NCBI GenBank assembly: GCA_964639225.1
Contig: CAZXCK010000016.1
Coordinates: forward strand, 1-52,397
From: CAZXCK01 sp964639225
Lineage (GTDB): Bacteria > Chloroflexota > Anaerolineae > Aggregatilineales > Phototrophicaceae
DNA length: 52,397 nt
Direction of reading: 5' to 3'
The notes beneath the pieces are model-generated. The model was not told the DNA's origin, did not search any database, and worked only from the letters and a program-made list of their open reading frames with translations. The position numbers and the translations under genes are program-made. Positions 32,905 through 40,821 of the stretch are shown here, one piece after another. Each line of letters starts with the position of its first letter. The stretch's first letter is position 1.

Positions 32905-34476
32905 TCAATTGTCTAATGCCGCAGCATTGTCGTCATCAGCCAACAAATCTTCGTGCATCGCCAGCTCAAGGATTCTTTCCTCGGTGGCTTCTTCTCGGGA
33001 AAGCTCACCCTGGATGCGACCGTTCTGCATCACATAAATGCGGTCCGACACCCCCAGAATTTCAGGCAGCTCAGAGCTGATCACCATGATGGCGATGCCC
33101 TCTTTGGCCAGCTCCTCGAGCAGCATATAGATTTCCGCTTTAGCGCCCACGTCGATACCGCGCGTCGGCTCGTCGAGGATCAGCACACGCGGCTTCACCG
33201 CCAGCCAGCGCGCCAGCACCACTTTCTGCTGGTTGCCGCCGGAGAGCTTGCCCACTTCCTGCTCGACCGACGGAGTCTGCACGCGCAGTTTTTCCACATA
33301 CCCGCTGACCGTCTCGTGTTCCAGTCCCCTGCGGATAAAATACAATCGGCTCAGTTGCCGCAAAATCGCAATCGAGGCGTTTTCGAGCACGCTGCGAATC
33401 AGCACCAGCCCTTCGCGTTTGCGATCTTCCGGTGCGAAGCCGATGCCTTTGGCAATCGCCTCAATGGGCCGCCGGATGTTAACCTCTTTACCTTCCAGAA
33501 TAACCTGACCACTGGTCTTCTGGTACTCACCAAAAATGACTTTGGCCAGTTCCGTGCGCCCGGCGCCGACCAGGCCAGAAAAGCCGACGATCTCGCCCGC
33601 TTTGATATGAAAACTGATGTCCTGGTGATAATCACTGTACAGATTATTGACTTCAAGGACCGTATGATCGGGGTCGGTATAACGTTTACGGCTGACACTG
33701 GACAGATCACGGCCCACCATCAGGCTCACGATCTGGTCGTCTGTTAGCTCGTTCACAGGCTGCACGGTGATGAGTTTACCATCCCGCAGGATGGCCACCC
33801 GGTCACAGATACGCCTGATCTCATTGAGACGGTGCGACACATAAACAATCGCCACACCCTCATCGCGCAGCTTGCGCACCAGCGCGAAAAGCTGATCGAC
33901 TTCATCATCGGTCAGCGACGATGTCGGCTCGTCGAGGGCCAGCACCCGCACGCCACTTTTCAGCGCGCGCATGATTTCTACCATCTGTCGCTGCGCGGAA
34001 GACAGCTTATAACCCATCAGATCAATGGGCAGAATGTTCTGAAAACCGTATTCCTTCAGGCTTTCTTCGACCAGTTGATTCATCTTCGCCCGGTCGACAA
34101 AACCGTAGCGTGTTGGCATTTCACCAACCCAGATGTTTTCGGGCACATCCACCCAGGGGATGATTTCGGGTTCCTGGTAAATCACCCGGATACCTGCCTT
34201 GTGCGCGCTGTGCGGGTTTGGGAAAGAGACTTCCTCACCGTCAATGGTGATCGTCCCCGCGTCCGGCTGATAGTCCCCGTTGAGGATTTTCAGCAGCGTG
34301 GATTTACCAGCGCCGTTTTCACCCAGAAAAGCCAGCACCTCGCCCGGCTTAATCTCCAACGAGACATCGTCCAGGGCCTGAACATTTGGAAATGCCTTGC
34401 TGATGTTCGACATGAGCAGCGTGCCAATCGGCCTGGTCGTCTCAGCAGACATCACATTGGCTGTTGTCTGAACCAT
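32905..34476 (-). CDS. Sugar ABC transporter ATP-binding protein (RbsA/MglA/AraG type)
   Basis: A 523-residue double-NBD ATPase that powers CUT2 import. The first NBD has Walker A GENGAGKST (residues 52-60), an atypical signature LSSAQRQMVEIM and Walker B VLALDEPTSSL. The second NBD has a degenerate Walker A (SGLVGAGRTELAKVIFG), a good signature LSGGNQQKVVLARWL and VLILDEPTRGIDVG. This asymmetry is normal for RbsA/AraG. The ATG at 34476 is preferred because AGAGAG lies about 8 bp upstream; a reading from 34506 has no ribosome site. It is separated from the binding-protein gene by a stable hairpin. Confidence 0.93.
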   Translation of the reverse strand: MVQTTANVMSAETTRPIGTLLMSNISKAFPNVQALDDVSLEIKPGEVLAFLGENGAGKSTLLKILNGDYQPDAGTITIDGEEVSFPNPHSAHKAGIRVIYQEPEIIPWVDVPENIWVGEMPTRYGFVDRAKMNQLVEESLKEYGFQNILPIDLMGYKLSSAQRQMVEIMRALKSGVRVLALDEPTSSLTDDEVDQLFALVRKLRDEGVAIVYVSHRLNEIRRICDRVAILRDGKLITVQPVNELTDDQIVSLMVGRDLSSVSRKRYTDPDHTVLEVNNLYSDYHQDISFHIKAGEIVGFSGLVGAGRTELAKVIFGEYQKTSGQVILEGKEVNIRRPIEAIAKGIGFAPEDRKREGLVLIRSVLENASIAILRQLSRLYFIRRGLEHETVSGYVEKLRVQTPSVEQEVGKLSGGNQQKVVLARWLAVKPRVLILDEPTRGIDVGAKAEIYMLLEELAKEGIAIMVISSELPEILGVSDRIYVMQNGRIQGELSREEATEERILELAMHEDLLADDDNAAALDN

Positions 34477-34533
34477 CGTAACGCTCTCTTCTGCGGCACC
34501 TGCCACAGGCTTAAAGTTGGTGTTCTGAAAACG

Positions 34534-34562
34534 CCTGGGGGACAGGTGATCCTGCCCCCAGG
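34534..34562 (-). terminator. Intercistronic hairpin between the binding protein and ATPase genes
   Basis: CCTGGGGG pairs with CCCCCAGG; inside, CAGG pairs with CCTG around TGAT, with a single bulged base. On the minus strand GCGTTTTC follows. It is placed to stabilise the binding-protein message or to lower transcription of the membrane components. Confidence 0.65.
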
Positions 34563-34575
34563 TCAGTCTTATGGT

Positions 34576-36552
34576 CTACTGCGAGCAGTTCGCCAGTGAA
34601 ACCGGGTCCATAACAGCTTCGAAGTTCTCCGCGTTCACAATGCTGGTGGGCGCGAAGGTCTCCGCCGGCGGCTCGACACCGAGCACGATTGCGTCAAAGA
34701 GCACCTGAGCAGCCGTCTGGCCCACGTCCAGGCCGGAGATGAACAGCGCAGCCTTAAAGCCAGAGGGCTGATCAGCAGCCCACGGGCGGCAGGCTTCGTA
34801 AGCGCCCAGGCCCACACCGATCACGTTATCGGAGTCCACACCGGCGGTCGCCAGCGCGTTCAGCGTGCCCAGTACACCCTCGTCGTTACAGCCGAACACC
34901 ACCCAGTTCGTCACGTCAGGGTTGGCCGTGATGACCGGACCCGCCGCGTCCTGCGCCGACAGCGCCTCGCCGGTGTACGGCACCGAGAAGATCTGATCCT
35001 CAGGGAAGCCAGCGGCGATCATGGCGGCCTTCTCAGCGTCGGTGCGGTCGTTACAGACCGACAGCGTCTGTACTTCAGCCGTCAGCACACCGACGTTCAG
35101 GCTCTCGTCATCCATCCAGCCAGATTCTTCCAGCAGCTCGACGGCAGCCTCACCGACCGCGTTACCCATGTCTGTGCCGTTGAAACCGACAAACGGAACC
35201 GGGTCGCCGTTGGCGTCCACAATGCTGTCGTCAGTGGCGATCAGCACCACACCGGCGTCTTCAGCAAGCTGGGCGATAGCCGGGCCGATTGTCTGGTCAG
35301 GCACGGTGATGGCGATACCCAGCGCACCCGCCGAGATAGCATCCTCTACCAGCGTGATACCCAGGCCGGGGTCCAGACGGGCGTCGAAGGTGCGCGCGCG
35401 CGCGCCCAGGTCCTCAGCCGTATCGGCGAACGAAGTCTGCAGGTCGATGAAGTACTGCTGGTCGGCGCTCTTGTTGATCGCCACCATCAGGAATTCTTCG
35501 AACTCCACTACCTCTTCTTCTTCTTCCATGACTTCCACGCCGCAGTTCATCAGCGATATATCGTCCATAACAGCTTCAAAGTTATCAGCCGTCACGATGC
35601 TGGTGGGCGCGAAGGTCTCCGGGGGCGGCTCGACGCCGTTCACAACAGCGTCATACAGCACCTGAGCAGCCGTCTGGCCCACGTCCAGGCCGGAGATGAA
35701 CAGCGCAGCCTTAAAGCCAGAGGGCTGATCAGCAGCCCACGGGCGGCAGGCTTCGTAAGCGCCCAGGCCCACACCGATCACGTTATCGGAGTCCACACCG
35801 GCGGTCGCCAGCGCGTTCAGCGTGCCCAGTACACCCTCGTCGTTACAGCCGAACACCACCCAGTTCGTCACGTCAGGGTTGGCCGTGATGACCGGACCCG
35901 CCGCGTCCTGCGCCGACAGCGCCTCGCCGGTGTACGGCACCGAGAAGATCTGATCCTCAGGGAAGCCAGCGGCGATCATGGCGGCCTTCTCAGCGTCGGT
36001 GCGGTCGTTACAGACCGACAGCGTCTGTACTTCAGCCGTCAGCACACCGACGTTCAGGCTCTCGTCATCCATCCAGCCAGATTCTTCCAGCAGCTCGACG
36101 GCAGCCTCACCGACCGCGTTACCCATGTCTGTGCCGTTGAAACCGACAAACGGAACCGGGTCGCCGTTGGCGTCCACAATGCTGTCGTCAGTGGCGATCA
36201 GCACCACACCGGCGTCTTCAGCAAGCTGCGAAATCGCCGGGCCGATTGTCTGATCAGGCACAGTGATGGCGATGCCCGCCGCACCCGCCGAGATAGCATC
36301 CTCTACCAGCGTGATACCCAGGCCGGGGTCCAGGCGGGCGTCAAAAGTGCGCGCGCGTGCGCCCAGGTCCTCAGCCGTATCGGCAAACGAAGTCTGCAGG
36401 TCGATAAAATACTGCTGGTCGGCACTCTTGTTGATCGCTACCAGCAGCGGCTCTTCGTCATCCTGCGCGGAGACGATTCCACCAAAAACCAGCGAGGTCG
36501 AGATGATTAGTAGCAGAAGTACAGGAAACAGCTTCTTTTTCATGATGTGCAT
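34576..36552 (-). CDS. Tandem-duplicated AraF-like sugar-binding protein
   Basis: A 658-residue periplasmic-type binding protein made of two nearly identical AraF-like domains on one chain. Residues 1-30 form a signal peptide (MKKKLFPVLLLLIIS, cleavage near VSA-QDDE). Domain 1 spans about 36-338, then an acidic linker (VMEEEEEVVEFEEF), then domain 2 about 355-658 without its own signal. The period is 319 residues (957 bp). AraF-like runs include AAGFPEDQIFSVPYTG and NVIGVGLGAYEACRPW. The start may be this ATG or one 9 bp downstream; AAGGAG lies 4 or 13 bp before them. An assembly artefact is argued against by differences at the ends of the units. Confidence 0.88.
   Translation of the reverse strand: MHIMKKKLFPVLLLLIISTSLVFGGIVSAQDDEEPLLVAINKSADQQYFIDLQTSFADTAEDLGARARTFDARLDPGLGITLVEDAISAGAAGIAITVPDQTIGPAISQLAEDAGVVLIATDDSIVDANGDPVPFVGFNGTDMGNAVGEAAVELLEESGWMDDESLNVGVLTAEVQTLSVCNDRTDAEKAAMIAAGFPEDQIFSVPYTGEALSAQDAAGPVITANPDVTNWVVFGCNDEGVLGTLNALATAGVDSDNVIGVGLGAYEACRPWAADQPSGFKAALFISGLDVGQTAAQVLYDAVVNGVEPPPETFAPTSIVTADNFEAVMDDISLMNCGVEVMEEEEEVVEFEEFLMVAINKSADQQYFIDLQTSFADTAEDLGARARTFDARLDPGLGITLVEDAISAGALGIAITVPDQTIGPAIAQLAEDAGVVLIATDDSIVDANGDPVPFVGFNGTDMGNAVGEAAVELLEESGWMDDESLNVGVLTAEVQTLSVCNDRTDAEKAAMIAAGFPEDQIFSVPYTGEALSAQDAAGPVITANPDVTNWVVFGCNDEGVLGTLNALATAGVDSDNVIGVGLGAYEACRPWAADQPSGFKAALFISGLDVGQTAAQVLFDAIVLGVEPPAETFAPTSIVNAENFEAVMDPVSLANCSQ
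34582..35490 (-). repeat. Tandem repeat unit 2 (second binding domain)
   Basis: DNA unit encoding the second binding domain. Positions 34700-35271 are identical base for base to 35657-36228 by eye (572 bp); outside this block the units differ at scattered, mostly synonymous sites. Confidence 0.85.
35539..36447 (-). repeat. Tandem repeat unit 1 (first binding domain)
   Basis: DNA unit encoding the first binding domain, offset 957 bp from unit 2. Between 36229 and about 36450 I count roughly 17 differences from the other unit, against none in the 572-bp core. Confidence 0.85.
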
Positions 36553-36804
36553 TATGCTCCTTCGAAATATTCAACAGCATCTGGCAGTGGGACGATGCCC
36601 GGTCAAACCACATTTAATCCATCCACACCTCCCGTTTCATCTGCCCGTAAAAACATCATACCATGAAGAAATCGCGCCAGATTTTGAGCGATTTCACGAG
36701 ACTGCTAATCAGCTTAACTACACAATAACGACGGGAATCTGCTGGTACGCTGGAGCCGCGACAGTCCCCCTACAAACTAAATCGTATCGCTGCTGCCGGT
36801 TCCA

Positions 36805-36850
36805 CCCAATGGAGTAAATCATGCTAGGATAGATTATCTTATGTTTCAGT
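36805..36850 (+). promoter_or_regulatory. Shared regulatory element, copy B
   Basis: Contains ATCATGCTA (36818-36826) and ATTATCTTA (36833-36841), again 15 bp apart, within a stretch that aligns without gaps to 30738-30785. It lies about 250 bp ahead of the binding-protein gene and 340 bp ahead of the RraA-like gene, both divergent from it. Confidence 0.55.
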
Positions 36851-36971
36851 GAAGCGCGCAACTAACCAAAAACCATGAGCAGGCGTAACACGGCGCAGCG
36901 TCCCGGCTCACCAGCCCAGGCCGGTAAAAAGCCCATTGATCTTTTATAGCCTCGACTATAGACAGCCCGCA

Positions 36972-36988
36972 TGTGCAAAACAAGCACA
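36972..36988. promoter_or_regulatory. Possible operator upstream of the catabolic cluster
   Basis: TGTGC and GCACA arms 7 bp apart, about 200 bp before the RraA-like gene. The half-site TGTGCAA recurs in the palindrome at 40709-40735. Weak evidence on its own. Confidence 0.3.
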
Positions 36989-37188
36989 AGAATGCTCACT
37001 TCTGCGCCAGAATGAGCAATCCGCACCCCAACACACCGACCGGGCGACATATTCCGCACGACATCCCTGCCACGCCAAATAGTTGCCCGCCCTCTATCCA
37101 ACTGTTATCTTTAAGTGCCAGTACGGCATCGACTACCGGGCACCATGATCTGAATGGCGTCCGGTGCACATTCCAGGGAGTGTTCTCA

Positions 37189-37878
37189 ATGGTATCGTGG
37201 ACATCCGATGAGACTTTGTTCGAAACAGCCCGCCGCGAACTGTTCACGGCGGTTGTCGGCGACATCATGGACCAGATCGGCTTGCAGCAGCAGTTCCTGC
37301 CCCCGCAGATTCGCCCGCTGCGCGCTGACATGGTGGTTATCGGGCGGGCGATGACCGTCCTCGAAGCCGACGTTTTCGCCAACGAAGCCAGCCACGCCAA
37401 CCCGCTGCTGGCCAAACCGTTCGGCCTCATGCTGGAAGCCCTCGACGACCTGAAGCCCAACGAGGTTTACATCTGTTCCGGCGCGTCGCCACGTTACGCC
37501 CTGTGGGGCGAACTCATGAGCCTGCGTGCCCAGAAGCTGGGGGCTGCCGGCGTCGTCGTCGATGGCTACTCACGCGATACGCGCGGCATCCTCGAACTGG
37601 ACTTTCCCACTTTCTCCTATGGCCCCTATGCTCAGGATCAGGCGCCGCGCGGTAAGGTCATGGACTTTCGTGTGCCCATCAGAGTGAGCGAGGTCAGTGT
37701 CCGCAGCGGCGATATCGTCTTCGGCGACATCGACGGCGTGTGCGTCGTGCCGCAGGAAGCCGTTGAAGAAGTCTTTACCCTGGCGCTGGAAAAGGCGCGT
37801 GGCGAAAAGATCGTGCGCCAGGCCATCGAAAACGGCATGAGCGCCGCCGATGCCTTCGCCAAATATCAGATTATGTAG
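37189..37878 (+). CDS. RraA-family protein
   Basis: A 229-residue RraA-fold protein. Members act as class II 4-hydroxy-4-methyl-2-oxoglutarate/oxaloacetate aldolases, sugar-acid dehydratases or RNase E inhibitors. Motifs: VVGDIMDQIG, AAGVVVDGYSRDTRGI (substrate Arg and metal-water Asp) and GDIVFGDIDGVCVVPQ. In a sugar-acid cluster an enzymatic role on a keto acid is more likely than RNase inhibition. The ATG at 37189 follows AGGGAG at 8 bp; a long in-frame extension back to 36973 has low-complexity, non-family sequence. First gene of the plus-strand cluster, 20 bp before the dehydratase gene. Confidence 0.85.
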   Translation: MVSWTSDETLFETARRELFTAVVGDIMDQIGLQQQFLPPQIRPLRADMVVIGRAMTVLEADVFANEASHANPLLAKPFGLMLEALDDLKPNEVYICSGASPRYALWGELMSLRAQKLGAAGVVVDGYSRDTRGILELDFPTFSYGPYAQDQAPRGKVMDFRVPIRVSEVSVRSGDIVFGDIDGVCVVPQEAVEEVFTLALEKARGEKIVRQAIENGMSAADAFAKYQIM

Positions 37879-37898
37879 CTCGACGACAAGGACACCCC

Positions 37899-39053
37899 AT
37901 GCAAATCGAATCCGTTGATGTCTGGCTTGTGGAAGGCATCAAATACAACTGGACGTTACTGCGCATCACCACCGATACCGGGCACACCGGCGTCGGCGAG
38001 GCGACCAACTGGCCCGGCAGCCCGCTGGTCTACCACGCCACGAAGCACCTGGGTGAACACATCATCGGCGAAGACCCGCGCCGCGTCGATTACCTCTGGA
38101 CCAAGCTCTACCGCGATTTCAACTGGCAGGGGCCGACCGGCACCATGATGTGCGCCATGTCCGGCATCGACATGGCCCTGCTCGACCTCAAGGCCAAACT
38201 GCTGGGTATCCCCTGCTACGAGCTGCTGGGCGGCGCTTTCCGCACCGAGATTCTGCTGTATGCCAATTACTGGTTCATCAAAGGCGGCCACAACCCGGCG
38301 GATTACGCCCAACAGGCCCGCGAGGTAGTAGCGGCGGGCTTCACCGGTCTCAAATTCGACCCCTTCGCCCACACCAGCTACCTGTTCGGCGACGACCTGA
38401 GCAGCAATCTCACGCTGACCATCGAGCAGGAAAATCTGGCCTATGACATCGTGGCGGCAGTGCGTGAGGCAGCCGGCGACTCGGTGCAGATCATGATCGA
38501 AACCCACGCCTTCCTGAGTATGCCCACCGCCATCCGCATGGCGCGGCGGCTGGCCCCGCTGGGCATTACCTGGTACGAAGAACCCGCCGGGCCGGAGTCG
38601 GCTGCCACTGTGCGCTACCTCAATGAGAAGATCGACATTCCCATCTGCGTCGGCGAGCGCCACTACAGCCGCTGGGATTTTCGCCCTCTGCTGGAACAGC
38701 ACGCTGTCGATTACATCATGCCGGATATCACCCGCTGCGGCGGCCCCAGCGAGATGAAGCGCATCGCCACCCTGGCCGAGACGAGCAACATCCAGGTCGC
38801 GCCGCACAACCCCAACGGCCCATTGAGCACACTCGCCAGCGCCCACGTATGCGCCGCCATCCCCAACTTCTTCCGCCAGGAGTTCATGTATAACGATGTC
38901 CCCTGGCGCGACGAGGTCATCGACCATCCCATCGAGGTCCGCGACGGCCACCTGATCCTGTCCGACCGGCCCGGCCTGGGCGTCGATCTCGTGCCCGAAG
39001 TCATGGAAGCGCATCCCGGCGTCGTCAAACGCAGAGAAGGGTTCTATATCTAA
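37899..39053 (+). CDS. Enolase-superfamily sugar-acid dehydratase (mandelate racemase/GalD-like)
   Basis: A 384-residue enolase-superfamily enzyme. Metal ligands appear as Glu201 (IMIETHAF), Glu227 (TWYEEPAG) and Glu253 (CVGERH). His203 and His303 (VAPHNPNGPLS) sit where D-galactonate dehydratase has its acid and base. This supports dehydration of an aldonate to a 2-keto-3-deoxy acid. The first ligand is Glu rather than the usual Asp. Exact sugar acid unknown. AAGGA precedes the ATG. Its stop codon abuts the SDR start with no gap. Confidence 0.87.
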   Translation: MQIESVDVWLVEGIKYNWTLLRITTDTGHTGVGEATNWPGSPLVYHATKHLGEHIIGEDPRRVDYLWTKLYRDFNWQGPTGTMMCAMSGIDMALLDLKAKLLGIPCYELLGGAFRTEILLYANYWFIKGGHNPADYAQQAREVVAAGFTGLKFDPFAHTSYLFGDDLSSNLTLTIEQENLAYDIVAAVREAAGDSVQIMIETHAFLSMPTAIRMARRLAPLGITWYEEPAGPESAATVRYLNEKIDIPICVGERHYSRWDFRPLLEQHAVDYIMPDITRCGGPSEMKRIATLAETSNIQVAPHNPNGPLSTLASAHVCAAIPNFFRQEFMYNDVPWRDEVIDHPIEVRDGHLILSDRPGLGVDLVPEVMEAHPGVVKRREGFYI

Positions 39054-39845
39054 ATGTCACTGCCGATTGACCTCACCGATAAACGCGCCCTGGTGACCGG
39101 CGTCTCCAGCGGCATCGGCCTGGGCATCACCGGCACGCTGGCCCAGGCGGGCTGCGCCGTCGCCGGCTGCGGCCTGGATAGCGCCGACTCGCCGGGCGCG
39201 GATGCCTTCCGGCAGGCCGTCAGCCAACACGGACGAGCCGCCCACTATCATCCGGTCGATGTCACCGACGACGCGCAGTTGCAGGCGTGGGTCAGCCAGG
39301 CCGCAGAACAGCTCGGCGGCATCGATTATGTCATCTCCAACGCCGGTTACAGCGCCTTTCATGGCGCCGCCGGCTGCACGCCGGACCAGTGGGAACGCGC
39401 CCTCAGCCTCAACCTGACGGCCCACTGGCGGCTGGCCCACGCCGCCCGCCCCTATTTGCTACAGGCGTCGGAGCCGGTCATCGTCGTGATTACATCCAAC
39501 CACGCCTATTCGACCATACCCGGATGCTTTCCGTACAACGTCGCCAAAGGCGGACTGCTGCCGCTGGTGCAGTCGCTGGCCATCGAGTGGGGTCCACAGG
39601 TCCGCGCTGTCGGCATCGCGCCCGGCTTCATCGACACACCGGCGGCCCATGTATGGTTCGACTCATTCGACGACCCCGCCGCCGAACGCGCCCGCACCGA
39701 GGCCCGCCATCCGGTCGGGCGATTGGGCACGCCACACGAGATCGGCGCACTGTGCGCTTATCTGTGCAGCCCATACAGTCGATTCATCACCGGCACCACC
39801 ATTCTGATCGATGGCGGGCGCTCCGCGCTCATGCAGGATATGTAA
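39054..39845 (+). CDS. SDR-family oxidoreductase (1)
   Basis: A 263-residue classical SDR. Cofactor loop VTGVSSGIGLGITG, NAG-type SNAGYSAFHG, catalytic Ser in ITSNHAYS and the YNVAKGG (YxxxK) site are all present; the C-terminus has the usual GxxxxIDGG run TTILIDGGRS. It most likely oxidises a sugar or sugar acid with NAD(P)+. It starts directly after the dehydratase stop, so the two are translationally coupled. Which of the two SDRs in the cluster makes the lactone is not decided by sequence. Confidence 0.9.
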   Translation: MSLPIDLTDKRALVTGVSSGIGLGITGTLAQAGCAVAGCGLDSADSPGADAFRQAVSQHGRAAHYHPVDVTDDAQLQAWVSQAAEQLGGIDYVISNAGYSAFHGAAGCTPDQWERALSLNLTAHWRLAHAARPYLLQASEPVIVVITSNHAYSTIPGCFPYNVAKGGLLPLVQSLAIEWGPQVRAVGIAPGFIDTPAAHVWFDSFDDPAAERARTEARHPVGRLGTPHEIGALCAYLCSPYSRFITGTTILIDGGRSALMQDM

Positions 39846-39874
39846 CGGTCCGCGCGCAAATAGATGCTGAAGCC

Positions 39875-40642
39875 ATGTCCAGTTCTAAAGTGTTTCACCG
39901 ACGAGAGAAAATCCTCAAGCTGTTGCAGGAACAGCCGGAGTCGACCGTCAGCGAGCTGGCGACCTACTTCCAGGTCAGCGGCTGGACCATCCGCCGCGAC
40001 CTGATCGAGCTGGAAAGCCGGGGCCAGATCACGCGGACGCATGGCGCGGTGCAGTTACACGCGGCCAGCCTGCCTGCCAGCAGTCACCCCAGCCATGACC
40101 CCCAGGCGGAAGCCAAGCAGCGCATCGGCAAAAAGGCGGCCCAGTTCGTCAAAACCGGACAGTTCATCGTGCTGGGAGCCGGTACCACCACCGTCCACGT
40201 CGCCAGTGCCATCCTCAACCGCCGGCACATTCAGGTCATGACCAATGCGCTCAACATCGCCATGCAGCTTTCCGAAGTGCCCGGTCTTAACATCATCTGC
40301 ACCGGCGGCATGGTGGACGGCGCTTACTACACCCTCAACGGCCCCGTCACCGAGCGCTCGCTGCGCAACTACTATTACGATCTGGCGATTATCGGCGTCA
40401 GCGGCCTGCACCTGGAGCGCGGCATCACCGTAGACAGCCAGCTTAACGCCGTCTGCCTGGAGATCATGCTCCAGCACGCCCAGAAGCGCATCATCGTCGC
40501 CGACCACACCAAGTTCGACCGCGTCAGCTATACCTACCTGGCCGACCTGGACAGCGTCGATCTGATCGTCACCAACCGACCGCCGCCCGACGACTACACG
40601 CGCTATTTCCAGCAGCGCAATGGCCGCATCGTCATCGCCTGA
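39875..40642 (+). CDS. DeoR-family transcriptional regulator
   Basis: A 255-residue sugar-phosphate-responsive repressor. The N-terminal winged helix (about 8-62) has KILKLLQEQPESTVSELATYFQVSGWTIRRDLIELESRGQITRTHGAV. The C-terminal DeoR sensor domain (about 80-245) resembles ribose-5-phosphate isomerase, with VLGAGTTTVHVA, ICTGGMVDGAYYTLNG and VVADHTKFDRVSY (sugar-phosphate-binding Lys). It sits inside the cluster and would respond to a phosphorylated intermediate. The palindrome at 40709-40735, just downstream, is a candidate site. Confidence 0.92.
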   Translation: MSSSKVFHRREKILKLLQEQPESTVSELATYFQVSGWTIRRDLIELESRGQITRTHGAVQLHAASLPASSHPSHDPQAEAKQRIGKKAAQFVKTGQFIVLGAGTTTVHVASAILNRRHIQVMTNALNIAMQLSEVPGLNIICTGGMVDGAYYTLNGPVTERSLRNYYYDLAIIGVSGLHLERGITVDSQLNAVCLEIMLQHAQKRIIVADHTKFDRVSYTYLADLDSVDLIVTNRPPPDDYTRYFQQRNGRIVIA

Positions 40643-40708
40643 GCCAGCCTGGATTCTGCACATGCGCGCCCGGTCACCACGCCGATCTGAGCAATTCTCA
40701 GCATGAAA

Positions 40709-40735
40709 TGTGCAATAATCCGCTGTTTTTGCACA
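40709..40735. promoter_or_regulatory. Palindromic operator candidate before the SIS-FGGY operon
   Basis: Perfect 7-bp arms TGTGCAA and TTGCACA with a 13-bp spacer, centred about 100 bp before the SIS gene and directly after the DeoR gene. Position suggests control by the DeoR protein. Confidence 0.5.
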
Positions 40736-40821
40736 AGGCGAAGGAGTAAGATTAAATCAATACTCGAAGAATCGCCTGCACCGGCGCTAACCCTGATCCA
40801 TCCACGAAAGGTTCCCATCCC

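Larger units (their letters stand above)
36553..37188. other. Long divergent intergenic region
   Basis: 636 bp between the binding-protein gene (minus) and the RraA-like gene (plus). It holds shared element B (36805-36850) and an interrupted palindrome TGTGC-N7-GCACA (36972-36988). A 24-codon ORF at 36874-36948 has no visible ribosome site and is not called. Otherwise I see no gene. Confidence 0.7.

Noticed and set aside
36862..37101. 79-codon minus-strand frame and a 24-codon plus-strand frame in the long intergenic region
   Set aside because: Neither has a ribosome site or recognisable composition; the region is better explained as regulatory.
36973..37188. N-terminal extension of the RraA-like protein
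   Set aside because: The extra 72 residues are unlike any RraA N-terminus and cover the putative operator; a good ribosome site lies before 37189.
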